This document shows positions 36,659-46,255 of a DNA stretch of 64,000 bases, piece by piece. Each line of letters begins with the position of its first letter. Position 1 is the first letter of the stretch. Location: NCBI GenBank assembly GCA_018654845.1, contig JABIKU010000002.1, positions 1 through 64,000 on the forward strand, written 5' to 3'. A model generated the notes under the pieces. It saw only the letters and a program-made list of their open reading frames with translations. It did not search any database and was not told the origin of the DNA. The stretch comes from Methanobacteriota archaeon (GTDB lineage: Archaea; Thermoplasmatota; Poseidoniia; Poseidoniales; Thalassarchaeaceae). The translations under genes and the position numbers were made by a program.

Positions 36659-38584
36659 GTGAGTGATAGTCGCGCGGATATCCCAGCACGGTTTCAGCGG
36701 AGCCAAGATCATCACGAAGCCTATCTGAAATTGATTCGATGGGAATTAGATGATGAGATGGATGCAGTAACTGAAAAGTTGCAAAATTGGCCTCAAAAAA
36801 AGCTTGAAGCAAACGGAATAACCATATTCAATTTAGTTGGAAAGGCAGCAGGATGGTTATTCGGACAAAGAATTATAAAATTTACCAGTAAAGGCCGAGG
36901 GCCTCTCGGCGTACATCGATTTCGTCAAGGTGATATTGTCTTACTTTCAAGGAAAGATCCACTCAATGAATTGCCAGTTGAAGGAGTGATTTCATCGACA
37001 AGTCGGGCATCTATTAATGTAATATTATCCGATATTCCAAAAGACCTGCGTAAAGATTCGTGGAGACTTGACAAAGGTGCTAATCGGGTTGCTTTTGATC
37101 GAATGCGAGATGCATTGAACACTGTTTTCGAAGAAGATGCTGGTGCTCCTTTGCGTGAATTAATTTTAGGATTAGTTCACGACCCGGTTGGTACCTCCGC
37201 TTTGACGCCGGAATTAGGCGGTGCACGAAACCGGACAACAACGCTTGCACCCGACCTCAACGAACCGCAATTATTAGCAGCGGAAGCAGCAATATCTCGA
37301 CGATTTACTCTGATACAAGGCCCTCCAGGAACGGGTAAAACGCACACTGCAGTTAGAATTCTCGAAGCTTGGTCAAAACAAGATGTAGGTACAATACTCG
37401 CCACTGCGGATTCGAATGTTGCCGTCGATAATTTACTCGAAGGGCTGTTGGCCCGAGGAGTTCGGGCGATTCGACTCGGACAGCCAGTCAAAGTTCGAGC
37501 AAGTTTACGAGCTGCAACTGTAGATGCCCATATGGAAAACCATCCTTTGCGACGAGATTTAGATACCCAATTAGAATTGAATGAAAAACTCAATCGTCGA
37601 ATTAGTTCAATGAAAGGAAAAGAAAAAGGTCTCGCTCATCGAGATTTGAAACTCGGTTGGAAAGAAGTGAGAAAAATCGAAAATCAAATGCGGGATGATA
37701 TCCTTGATCGAGCCCAAGTTCTCTGTTGTACCTGCATTGGTTCAGGCCACACTTTGCTCGATGGAAAAAGATTCCCTCAAGTTCTGATCGATGAAGCAAC
37801 GCAAGCAACAGAACCTGCCGCTCTAGTGCCACTTATTCGCGGCGCGCGCCAAGTTGTTCTCGTTGGTGATCATCGACAATTGCCGCCGACAGTTATTTCA
37901 TATCGGGCGGAAAACGGAGGACTGCGGCGCTCTTTATTCGAAAGAATGGTTGAGATGGGAATCGAACCATATCTGCTGACCAAACAGTACCGAATGCATC
38001 CAGCGATCTCAAAATTTCCTAATGACCAATTCTATAATAGCCAGCTAGAAGATGGGGTCAGCGCGGCAAACAGAACTGCTCCAGCAGGACTTCTCTGGCC
38101 GGACTGGGAAAATCCAGTTGCATTCCTGCCGGTAAAAGGTGGAGAAGTGGTATCTCCTGATGGAACATCGAGAGAAAATCCAACCGAAGTTGCTTGGATC
38201 ATTCGAATCCTCGATGATTTTCTCGATGCTGGAGAATTAGAGAAAGGAGACATCGGAGTAATCACACCATATGCAGGACAAGTTCGGGCGATTCGGCACA
38301 GTATGCGTGAAGCTCTGGATGATATTGAGGTTAGGAGCGTGGATGGTTATCAAGGACGCGAAAAAGAAGTCATCATATTTTCGTGTGTAAGATCGAATGA
38401 TGATGGCAATATTGGCTTCCTTTCTGATCCACGTCGACTGAATGTTGCGTTAACTAGAGCGAAGCGTGGTTTAATCGTCATTGGGGACCCAGATACGCTC
38501 CGCAGTGACCCGATTTGGACAAATTGGTTAGAGTACGTTAGCAGTCGGAACTTTGAGGCGTGGCACCTTCTCGGAATGGCTTGA
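36659..38584 (+). CDS. SF1B (IGHMBP2/UPF1/DNA2-like) helicase
   Basis: LIQGPPGTGKTHTAVRILEAW, VLIDEATQATEPAALVPLIRGARQVVLVGDHRQLPPTV, LTKQYRMHPAI, VRSVDGYQGREKEVIIFSCVRS, RRLNVALTRAKRGLIVIGD. Confidence 0.96.
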   Translation: MSDSRADIPARFQRSQDHHEAYLKLIRWELDDEMDAVTEKLQNWPQKKLEANGITIFNLVGKAAGWLFGQRIIKFTSKGRGPLGVHRFRQGDIVLLSRKDPLNELPVEGVISSTSRASINVILSDIPKDLRKDSWRLDKGANRVAFDRMRDALNTVFEEDAGAPLRELILGLVHDPVGTSALTPELGGARNRTTTLAPDLNEPQLLAAEAAISRRFTLIQGPPGTGKTHTAVRILEAWSKQDVGTILATADSNVAVDNLLEGLLARGVRAIRLGQPVKVRASLRAATVDAHMENHPLRRDLDTQLELNEKLNRRISSMKGKEKGLAHRDLKLGWKEVRKIENQMRDDILDRAQVLCCTCIGSGHTLLDGKRFPQVLIDEATQATEPAALVPLIRGARQVVLVGDHRQLPPTVISYRAENGGLRRSLFERMVEMGIEPYLLTKQYRMHPAISKFPNDQFYNSQLEDGVSAANRTAPAGLLWPDWENPVAFLPVKGGEVVSPDGTSRENPTEVAWIIRILDDFLDAGELEKGDIGVITPYAGQVRAIRHSMREALDDIEVRSVDGYQGREKEVIIFSCVRSNDDGNIGFLSDPRRLNVALTRAKRGLIVIGDPDTLRSDPIWTNWLEYVSSRNFEAWHLLGMA

Positions 38585-38595
38585 GAGTGCAGAAT

Positions 38596-39171
38596 ATGTC
38601 AAGCCACGACTCGCCGATCTCATTATCTGGTTCAGCAACAAATTTAGCAAAATCAATCGTTGCTGAAGACGGTGGTCATTGGCCTGTTCCAGAAGGTACA
38701 ATCCTAGCTTCTGCAGTACGCAGACTCACTGCATTTGTTCTCGATAGTATTATCGTCTCTTCAATATTGATGGTTGCAACAAGAGGATTATTGATAGATG
38801 CGTGGAACCTAACATTATGGGTATCGAAGGATTTTCATTTTGCGCTCGCGATGGTTTTGATTTTGCTAGTAACTCACTGGCTTTATTGGCGCTTAACGGG
38901 CGTTCACTACTCCCGCTCTTTAGGGCAGAAAATGATGGGACTTGCCGTGGTTGCTGAAGATGGCTCTGAGATGACGAGCGAAATGTGGGATCAACGATCT
39001 GCTCGGAAGCTCCTCTATCTGATTTTTCCTTTCAGTGCTTACTTCGGCGGGTACGATTTGCTGAGAATTACCCGTCGACACACTCATCAATCAAATGTAG
39101 ATTTACACGTTGGTTCAATCGTAGTCCATTCTTTCTCTTTGCCGCCAGCAATGCGTCAGCACATCAAGTAG
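38596..39171 (+). CDS. RDD-family membrane protein
   Basis: VRRLTAFVLDSIIVSSILM (RxxAxxxD), TGVHYSRSLGQKMMGLAVV, RSARKLLYLIFPFSAYF. Confidence 0.8.
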   Translation: MSSHDSPISLSGSATNLAKSIVAEDGGHWPVPEGTILASAVRRLTAFVLDSIIVSSILMVATRGLLIDAWNLTLWVSKDFHFALAMVLILLVTHWLYWRLTGVHYSRSLGQKMMGLAVVAEDGSEMTSEMWDQRSARKLLYLIFPFSAYFGGYDLLRITRRHTHQSNVDLHVGSIVVHSFSLPPAMRQHIK

Positions 39172-39179
39172 GTGAATGA

Positions 39180-39782
39180 ATGAATGATGCGATAACGGTG
39201 GTCGAAGCCGGTGGAATCATTGTCTATCCAACCTCGACTCAGCCGGCTCTCGGATGTTTGCCAACATCGGCTGCTCTCGATAAATTATTTAATGCAAAAA
39301 ACCGCTCTGCGGAAATGCCGGTTAGCCTAGGTGTTGCTAATCTTTCACAGGCAGCGGCACTCGTTGAAGTTCCTGAAATGTTAGAAGGATTTCTAGCATC
39401 ATTTCCAAAAGGTGCAATTACGGTAATCCTTCCTGCTCTGAGCCCTCTGGATTCACGTTTAGGAGAAGAAAAAATTGCTATTCGAGTAGTATCACATCCA
39501 ACTGCGAAGACTTTGTTGCAACAAGTTGGCCCTCTCACTGCAACTTCTGCAAATATCAGTGGTGAAAAGCCGTACTTGAATTGCAAAGATGCTGCAATTG
39601 CGCTCTCCAAAGGGAAGAAAAATCTAGCATTTATCGCTGGAATTTGCTCCAATGGGCCACCCAGCACCTTGATATCATGGCATTCAGCCTGTGATTCACC
39701 CGCGTGTCCGGACATCGTCGTATTGAGAGAAGGATTGGTAAAAAAATTGGAGATTCAAGCATGGTTGAAGAATCAGATTTGA
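39180..39782 (+). CDS. Sua5/YrdC family threonylcarbamoyladenylate synthase
   Basis: GGIIVYPTSTQPALGCLPTSAALDKLFNAKNRSAEMPVSLGVANLSQ...ITVILPA...IAIRVVSHPTAKTLLQQVGPLTATSANISGE. Confidence 0.9.
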   Translation: MNDAITVVEAGGIIVYPTSTQPALGCLPTSAALDKLFNAKNRSAEMPVSLGVANLSQAAALVEVPEMLEGFLASFPKGAITVILPALSPLDSRLGEEKIAIRVVSHPTAKTLLQQVGPLTATSANISGEKPYLNCKDAAIALSKGKKNLAFIAGICSNGPPSTLISWHSACDSPACPDIVVLREGLVKKLEIQAWLKNQI

Positions 39783-40771
39783 AACAATGGCGGGATGCTG
39801 GCCATGTTGCTCGCCGAACTCTAGAAGGAATTCAAGACGAGATTATCGAAGGAAAAGCTTGGATTGATGTTATTGACTCAGCTGAGAGATTTATTCGCCG
39901 ACACGGTGGTGAAGCGGCTTTCCCTGTCACTATTTCTGTCAATGAAATCGCTGCTCACTTCACCGCCGATCATCTAAACCGACCTCCAGAGGGTTGGGAA
40001 GAGCCGATGGTTTTTCAGAAAGGTGATCTTGTCAAACTCGATGTCGGCGTTCATATCAAAGGTGCTCTAGCAGATAATGCGATGACTATTGAAGTTGGAA
40101 ATGGCGGAAATCACACCGAACAAATCAAGGCTGCTTTAGAATCACGAGATGCTGCTATTGAGATGATGCACCCCGGCGTTGAATGGTACAAGATTGGTGC
40201 GGCTGCAGAACAGGTAAACATCGATGCAGGTTTTGAATCAGTTCGCAATCTCTCTGGTCATCAATTAGAGAGATGGAATCTGCACGCAGGCACGTCTGTT
40301 CCATCATATGCCTGCGGACCTAATTCTAACTTCAAGGGTGGAACTGAGGTCGGCGGAATCTACGCAATTGAACCATTCAATACTACAGGAAAAAGTGGAA
40401 TGATTGAGAATATTCCACCTGCGAGTTCATCAAACATTCTTCGAATAACAGGGAATGTGAAGATTAGGAAAGCACTCTCAAAGGGTAAACTCAAACCACT
40501 CGGAGCAACCCTTGCTCGATATATGGAAGAGCGATACAATACTTTGCCATTTGCTGAAAGATGGGCATTTCCATTATTGGAGAAACCTTTCCCGGATGAA
40601 GATGAGGATGCTCTCCAGAAAAAATGGGATGCATTGATCAAGAAACTAATTTCTATTCGTTTCTTAGAAGTTTACGCCGCACTCAGAGATGTCGATGGCG
40701 GCGATGTCGGGCAATTCGAACACACTGTTATTGTTACAGAAGGTGGCCCCGAAATTCTCACCGTCGCTTAA
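39761..40771 (+). CDS. map: Methionine aminopeptidase, type II
   Basis: EAAFPVTISVNEIAAHFTAD, GDLVKLDVGVHIKGALADNAMTIEVG, NLSGHQLERWNLHAGTSVPSY, YAIEPFNTTGKS. Confidence 0.95.
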   Translation: MVEESDLKQWRDAGHVARRTLEGIQDEIIEGKAWIDVIDSAERFIRRHGGEAAFPVTISVNEIAAHFTADHLNRPPEGWEEPMVFQKGDLVKLDVGVHIKGALADNAMTIEVGNGGNHTEQIKAALESRDAAIEMMHPGVEWYKIGAAAEQVNIDAGFESVRNLSGHQLERWNLHAGTSVPSYACGPNSNFKGGTEVGGIYAIEPFNTTGKSGMIENIPPASSSNILRITGNVKIRKALSKGKLKPLGATLARYMEERYNTLPFAERWAFPLLEKPFPDEDEDALQKKWDALIKKLISIRFLEVYAALRDVDGGDVGQFEHTVIVTEGGPEILTVA

Positions 40772-40852
40772 ATGAGTCTCAATACAGCGTTTTCGCAATT
40801 TTCTAAGATATTTCGCATAACGATTATCAATCGAACACCCGTATGAGGGTTC

Positions 40853-40948
40853 GTACAGGGACGTTAGGTTCTGTTGAGTGCATCCCATCCCCTCGCTAAT
40901 ATCTCTCGCTCTGTACACCTAAATTCAAACGGCTGTTAGGCTTTTTTT
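40853..40948 (+). ncRNA. Possible small intergenic RNA (very tentative)
   Basis: Inverted repeat GTACAG (40853-40858)/CTGTAC (40911-40916) followed by a T7 run (40942-40948) in a ~220-bp gap without an ORF. Confidence 0.15.
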
Positions 40949-40994
40949 GCGATATTAAGAGAAAGTTCCTTTCGATGAATGCTCATCTCAAAGC

Positions 40995-41771
40995 ATGCCA
41001 GATGGCGACTCGGACCATGAGGAGGGTTTCGATGGTGATGAATTTGATGAAGATTGGGATGATGAAAATATTGATGATGAGTTCGATTTCATTGAAATCG
41101 TAAAATCAACTCTAAATTTATTACTCCGATTTAGATTACCACTAATCGCGATACTCCTCGTTGGAATATTAATTGGCTCAGCAACAATAGTCGTTCCGAT
41201 GTTATTTGCAAAAGAAGAGGTGAGCGGTCCGCAATCCCACCTCTGGAGGTTTGATGTCCAGCGAGTGAACGGAGGAACGGATCACAGCGTATTTGTCGAA
41301 GACGGAACTACCGAAGAAATATCCTTTGTCTTTGAACAACCAACTAATGTTTCACACGTCTATGTCGGTGCGCACTTTAGCGAAAATAACGAAAATGTTG
41401 GAATAAATCTTTGTGATTATGTGACCGTTGTCATCAATTTGCAAACCGTAAATCGTACCGATAGATACGAAACTAGTCAAACTGAATCACGAACTAATGA
41501 TTGTAATGTAGAAGGTGATGCAATTTGGTACCACTACAATCTCACACTGCCATCAATTATTGAATTTGAAGGAACTGAAGAAGATGCTCGATCCCAATGG
41601 GAAAATGTTGTGGGAACCGGCGTTGGGATTTGGATTATCGAGATTACTGTCGATTCTCAATCTATTTTAGTTGATGAGGGTGAGGATGTGGATATCACGA
41701 TTATTTCTGAAGAATTTCAAGTATCGATGGTCATCATCGAAGAGAGTGAAAATCCTCAAATCGAATCTTGA
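40995..41771 (+). CDS. Single-pass membrane protein with acidic cytoplasmic N-terminus, unknown function
   Basis: DSDHEEGFDGDEFDEDWDDENIDDEFDFIEI then TM LPLIAILLVGILIGSATIVVPMLF and a soluble domain. Confidence 0.7.
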   Translation: MPDGDSDHEEGFDGDEFDEDWDDENIDDEFDFIEIVKSTLNLLLRFRLPLIAILLVGILIGSATIVVPMLFAKEEVSGPQSHLWRFDVQRVNGGTDHSVFVEDGTTEEISFVFEQPTNVSHVYVGAHFSENNENVGINLCDYVTVVINLQTVNRTDRYETSQTESRTNDCNVEGDAIWYHYNLTLPSIIEFEGTEEDARSQWENVVGTGVGIWIIEITVDSQSILVDEGEDVDITIISEEFQVSMVIIEESENPQIES

Positions 41772-41805
41772 TGGCTTACTTGAATGGAGTGAATTCAAAC
41801 CTTAT

Positions 41806-42726
41806 TCAGGCTTCGATTTCTGTATTCTCAGCACGTCCAAATAGAGTTACAGCGATGATTGCAGAGAAAATCAAAAACATTCCTAATGCCTGTTGCGTAG
41901 AGGGTTGTTCTGAAAGCAAGAGAATACCCCATAAAATGGTAAGAATCGGTTGAAGAAGAACTGCAAATGATGTATGGGCAGCAGGGAGGCGAGGGAGTGC
42001 ATAGGTAATCGCTATCCAACCTATAACTTGGCAAGAAAGTGCGAGAATTAGTAACCAACCATGACCTGGAAATGTAATTGAAAAGTCTAGAGGTTCAATC
42101 CCACTGCTTGATAATGGCAAAAGGCCGACTAAAAGTATACCACTGGCAGCGCCGGCTGTAGCGTCTAGTTGGAGATTTACTGATGGCGCTTGGACGCGAT
42201 TGGAGTACCTATAGAGAATTAAGAAAGACGAGTAGAATATTGCTGCAAACACACCTCCTATTACTCCTTTCACTGGATCTGAACCGTATGGATTCTCATC
42301 CCAAATTCCTGAAATTAACAGTAACCCGAGCATAACGATCGGTAGAGCAAAGAGAATGTAGCGATTTGGTCTCTCTCCAAACAGCCACCAACTTGCTAAT
42401 GTTACGATAATAACTTGTGAATTACCAATCATGGTAGCAATTCCGCTTCCAATGAAATCTATAGCACTGTGGTATCCAAGGAAATCAATGGCGAGCAGAA
42501 CTCCGGCTCCAAAGGCCAGCATACGATCTCGTCTATTTCGTAAATCGTTACGTTTCAGTAACCAAACTAATGCTGCGAGCATCGGCAATGCGTAGAACAT
42601 TCGAAAGAATGCCCCGGTTAACGGCGCTGTGTCAGATTGAATGTACAATAGCGGAGCAAAAGAAATCAGAGTAGCTCCTGCTAAAGCGATAACCATGGTT
42701 CGACGGTCTTCCCTGACCGCTGTCAT
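41806..42726 (-). CDS. EamA/DMT-superfamily transporter
   Basis: ~10 TM, duplicated EamA architecture (PLTGAFFRMFYALPMLAALVWLL; LPAAHTSFAVLLQPILTILWGILLLSEQPSTQQALGMFLIF). Confidence 0.9.
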   Translation of the reverse strand: MTAVREDRRTMVIALAGATLISFAPLLYIQSDTAPLTGAFFRMFYALPMLAALVWLLKRNDLRNRRDRMLAFGAGVLLAIDFLGYHSAIDFIGSGIATMIGNSQVIIVTLASWWLFGERPNRYILFALPIVMLGLLLISGIWDENPYGSDPVKGVIGGVFAAIFYSSFLILYRYSNRVQAPSVNLQLDATAGAASGILLVGLLPLSSSGIEPLDFSITFPGHGWLLILALSCQVIGWIAITYALPRLPAAHTSFAVLLQPILTILWGILLLSEQPSTQQALGMFLIFSAIIAVTLFGRAENTEIEA

Positions 42727-42735
42727 ATGAGCACC

Positions 42736-43071
42736 TCAGTTTGATTTCTCGCTACTAATCATCTCTTGCAATTCGCCGCTTTCATACATTTCCAGAGCGA
42801 TGTCTGAACCACCAATCAGTTCTCCGTGAATGTAAATTTGTGGCATTGTTGGAAAATCTGCCCAAGCACAAACCGAAGGTATAGCCCTAGGATCGGTGAG
42901 AATATTGACGGAGGCAAATGGCACGCCAACTTGTTGCAGAACCTTTGCCGCACGATTGCTAAAACCACATCGCGGTTCTTCTGGCGTACCTTTCATAAAT
43001 AGGACGATTGAATGTTCGTCAACGATTGCTTGCAATTCTTCTGGTGTCCAATTAAAACTCATAATATTCAC
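42736..43071 (-). CDS. Monothiol glutaredoxin, Grx4 family
   Basis: HSIVLFMKGTPEEPRCGFSNRAAKVLQQVGVPFASVNILTDP...ADFPTMPQIYIHGELIGGSDIALEMYESGEL (CGFS active site). Confidence 0.96.
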   Translation of the reverse strand: MNIMSFNWTPEELQAIVDEHSIVLFMKGTPEEPRCGFSNRAAKVLQQVGVPFASVNILTDPRAIPSVCAWADFPTMPQIYIHGELIGGSDIALEMYESGELQEMISSEKSN

Positions 43072-43394
43072 TCCTTTTTCTCTCTTCGAATATGAATTCC
43101 GAAAAATTCTGTTTCTTTCCCCTTATGTGGATCAAACTTGGTTTCTCCCAATGCTGTTTCTTGATCTGGAGTCATGCACTTTAGGTCAAGTGCGTGTACG
43201 GTATTTGTCACAATATACTGTTTGAAATGCGCGAGTATTGGGCGTTGACGTTGCAACGGACGTTGACCTTCATAAGATTGTGAAATTACTCTAACGTGAA
43301 AGTGATCGCCTGTTCCGTGTAAATCAGTGGCTTCGATGATGGCGCTTGGAACAACTTTGCCAACCTCATCAACCACCCACTGCTCTGTTACCAT
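43068..43394 (-). CDS. BolA-family protein
   Basis: GTGDHFHVRVISQSYEGQRPLQRQRPILAHFKQYIVTNTVHALDLKCMTPDQ; 4-nt overlap with the Grx gene. Confidence 0.9.
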   Translation of the reverse strand: MVTEQWVVDEVGKVVPSAIIEATDLHGTGDHFHVRVISQSYEGQRPLQRQRPILAHFKQYIVTNTVHALDLKCMTPDQETALGETKFDPHKGKETEFFGIHIRREKKE

Positions 43395-43462
43395 ACAACC
43401 TGTTGCTGAGGTAGGTATGTTTTGAATGCTCGCAGTAAGTTCATAGAAGAAGAAATTATGTT

Positions 43463-44164
43463 CTATGATAATATTCCGAGGGCATCATTGATTTCTGCAA
43501 GATTTTCTTTGATTGTACCATTATCATTAATGAGGCCACTACCGATAACTGCCACCTCGATTCCCCACTCGGAAACCTGAGCTGAATTGTGATATTTGAT
43601 GCCGCCATCAATCATCAATTTCGTCTTACGACCACCAGCAGCAATTTGTTCATCGATTGCCGTACGAAATTGTCTAACCTTTCCTTCCATTTCTGCCATG
43701 AACGATTGACCACCCATTCCAGGTACTACCGACATTACAAGAACGAGGTCTAAATCGGCTAAAAATGGTAAAATCATATCGGCAGAAGTAGCTGGATTTA
43801 GCACCGCCCCTGCTTGACATCCGGCCTCTTGTAAATTTTTAATCAAGGCCGGAAAATCATCGACTGCTTCAACATGAGCAATTACCAAATCGACTCCTGC
43901 GTCGACATACTGCGGCCATGTTTCTTCTGCGTTAGTCACCATCAAATGGCAATCAATAAAAATATCCTTACCAACTCGATTACGCACGGATCTGATTAGA
44001 GCCGGCCCAAATGTAATCGTTTTATTTACTACCCAATTTCCATCCATTACGTCGAGATGAATCCACTCAATTCCAGCATCAATCGCTTCATCAAGTGTTT
44101 TGCCCAGCGCTGCATAATCGGCTGTCAAAATACTCGGGGCGACCTGCATCTTCGGCATCCTCAT
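43463..44164 (-). CDS. rpe: Ribulose-phosphate 3-epimerase
   Basis: QVAPSILTADYAALG, WIHLDVMDGNWVVNKTITFGPALI, DCHLMVTNAE, VLVMSVVPGMGGQSFM, MIDGGIKYHNS. Confidence 0.96.
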   Translation of the reverse strand: MRMPKMQVAPSILTADYAALGKTLDEAIDAGIEWIHLDVMDGNWVVNKTITFGPALIRSVRNRVGKDIFIDCHLMVTNAEETWPQYVDAGVDLVIAHVEAVDDFPALIKNLQEAGCQAGAVLNPATSADMILPFLADLDLVLVMSVVPGMGGQSFMAEMEGKVRQFRTAIDEQIAAGGRKTKLMIDGGIKYHNSAQVSEWGIEVAVIGSGLINDNGTIKENLAEINDALGILS

Positions 44165-44319
44165 TCGGTCGGGAGAGGTGACTACTTCTCAATCATTATG
44201 CTGGAGTAAAGAGAATGTTACCATTTTCATTTATATTAATTTCATAATGTTTTCTTTTAGAAATAGTGAAAGTTTGAACAAATTGTTCATAGAACAGTGG
44301 TCATCCGGAGTGAATATAG

Positions 44320-44646
44320 GTGAGTAAAATGGGAAGAGTAGTTAACGCAAGTGATGCGGATTATGATATGGTAACAAAGAGTTCCGAGTGGGTATTAGTC
44401 GACTTCTGGGCACCATGGTGTGGACCTTGCAAAATGATTGCGCCATCTCTTGAGCAAATCGCTAACGAACGCGATATTACAATCGCTAAAGTCAACACCG
44501 ATGCTAATCAATTAAAAATGGGCCAATTTGGCTTCCGTGGAATTCCTGCACTGGTTCTCTACCATAATGGTCAACCTATAGATCAACAGACTGGAGCTTT
44601 GCCAAAGGCTGGTTTCGATGATTGGTTAAACCGCCACATGAAATAA
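44320..44646 (+). CDS. trx: Thioredoxin
   Basis: WVLVDFWAPWCGPCKMIAPSLEQIA (CGPC), FGFRGIPALVLYHNGQPIDQQTGALPK. Confidence 0.97.
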   Translation: MSKMGRVVNASDADYDMVTKSSEWVLVDFWAPWCGPCKMIAPSLEQIANERDITIAKVNTDANQLKMGQFGFRGIPALVLYHNGQPIDQQTGALPKAGFDDWLNRHMK

Positions 44647-44647
44647 T

Positions 44648-46195
44648 TCAGATTACTTCTGAAAGACGCTTTGCTCTCTCTTCATGGGGCGCGCCTACTT
44701 CACGAAGCAAGCGCGAACGCAATGCTTCGTGTAACCACATTCCGTCTTCTAATTCAAGCATCAAGCCGCGCTCGAGCAAATTTGCTGGGGGCTCCCCATC
44801 ATACTCTGCTGCTTTTGCAAGAGCGCCCCATGGTACCGGACGGTCGGCAACTGCGAGAAGAGCGAGAAGGTCGCGGTGATCCTTTGGTAACACGTCAAGG
44901 ATTTCTTCATCGAGAAAACGAAGCCAATCTGCATGAAGTGTTTTACCGTATAATTCTAACAATTCAACTGCCAAAGGGTGACCGCCCGTCACTCGATGAA
45001 TCTCTTCAGCGGGTGCATCATCTGGTAAATCAAGAAAGTTAATCCACTCAGCAATTTCATTAAGAGTTAAGCCGGTTAGAACCAATTCTTCTACCCGACT
45101 TCTAGTATGGACATCGCGTCGGTCATAAAATGCTAAATTCGTTCGACTAATCAGCAATAATCTAACTGATGTTACTTCTGCTATCTGTAATAATGCACCG
45201 AAAAGATGAGTTCCTTCGGCTCCGATATTATGGACGTCGTCCAATAATATGAGTAAACCGTCCAAATCATCTTTGCGCAGATTTTTTTCATCGTTTAAAT
45301 GAGCGATTAACCGGCGCCGAAATACATCCAAATTCAACCCAGCACCAGGTTTCAATGGCAATGATTCGAGAATCCCATATGGATCCTCAGCTTCACCTTC
45401 AGAACCAATTCCAAGCCGGTGAAGCAAACTCGTAGCAATACCCAATGGAGTGTCCCATGGCTGACAAGGATAATACATGACTTCTAGGTTTGGCGAAAGG
45501 CGAAGAATATCATCTACCCAATGAGAGAGAAGCGTAGTCTTACCACAACCAGCGATGCCGGAAAGCACGAACATTGGTGTCGAAGAATTATACCACGAAT
45601 TGAGTCGTGATTTTTCATCTGTTCGTCCGTGAACCGTTCTGGTTTCTGGCGGCCGAATGTGATATGTTGAATGAGCACCTGACAGAAGTGTGAGTGAACC
45701 TGGTTTACTGGTTGGTGTAGATTCTGAGCGTATGATTGTGCCAAATCGAATATCACCAAAATTCAGTACGCCCTCATGTTGGGCGTGCATTAATACCTGT
45801 AGCAAAGTCAGGCCAGTTTGAAGATGTACAGCGGCTTTATCTGCACGGATTTCCAAAAGATTGCCTTCGCGCTCACGGATTAAAATCATCATACTACGAA
45901 GCTTTTCAATCCGATTTCTAGCCTCTGTTCGACCTTCATCAGTCAACTGCCAAGTCTTCTGCCGTCGCTCATCTCCTCTGATTGTACGAGTATATTCACT
46001 AACGAGCCCATCTTGAATTAATTCACGCATTGTTCGGGACACATTAGGAGGATGAAGAGCACAAACTTCAGCGATACCCGGTCTGGTCATTTCGAAACTG
46101 ACCAGATAGTGATCCGCTTGGTGATCTTGTTCCCAAAGATGCAACAATACACGGTCGGCGACGGCGACATTGATTCTCACATCGCCCCTCGCCAT
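44648..46195 (-). CDS. STAND-type NTPase with N-terminal winged-helix domain
   Basis: wHTH (FEMTRPGIAEVCALHPPNVSRTMRELIQDGLVSEYTRTIRGDERRQKTWQLTDEG), P-loop LSGIAGCGKTTLLSHW, Walker B LLILLDDVHNI, RLLLISRT, GGHPLAVELLELYG. Confidence 0.88.
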   Translation of the reverse strand: MARGDVRINVAVADRVLLHLWEQDHQADHYLVSFEMTRPGIAEVCALHPPNVSRTMRELIQDGLVSEYTRTIRGDERRQKTWQLTDEGRTEARNRIEKLRSMMILIREREGNLLEIRADKAAVHLQTGLTLLQVLMHAQHEGVLNFGDIRFGTIIRSESTPTSKPGSLTLLSGAHSTYHIRPPETRTVHGRTDEKSRLNSWYNSSTPMFVLSGIAGCGKTTLLSHWVDDILRLSPNLEVMYYPCQPWDTPLGIATSLLHRLGIGSEGEAEDPYGILESLPLKPGAGLNLDVFRRRLIAHLNDEKNLRKDDLDGLLILLDDVHNIGAEGTHLFGALLQIAEVTSVRLLLISRTNLAFYDRRDVHTRSRVEELVLTGLTLNEIAEWINFLDLPDDAPAEEIHRVTGGHPLAVELLELYGKTLHADWLRFLDEEILDVLPKDHRDLLALLAVADRPVPWGALAKAAEYDGEPPANLLERGLMLELEDGMWLHEALRSRLLREVGAPHEERAKRLSEVI

Positions 46196-46255
46196 CGCCT
46201 CTGCGTAGACAAAACAGGCATCAAGAGTTCGGGCATCTGTTGAGGTGGATTCAAC

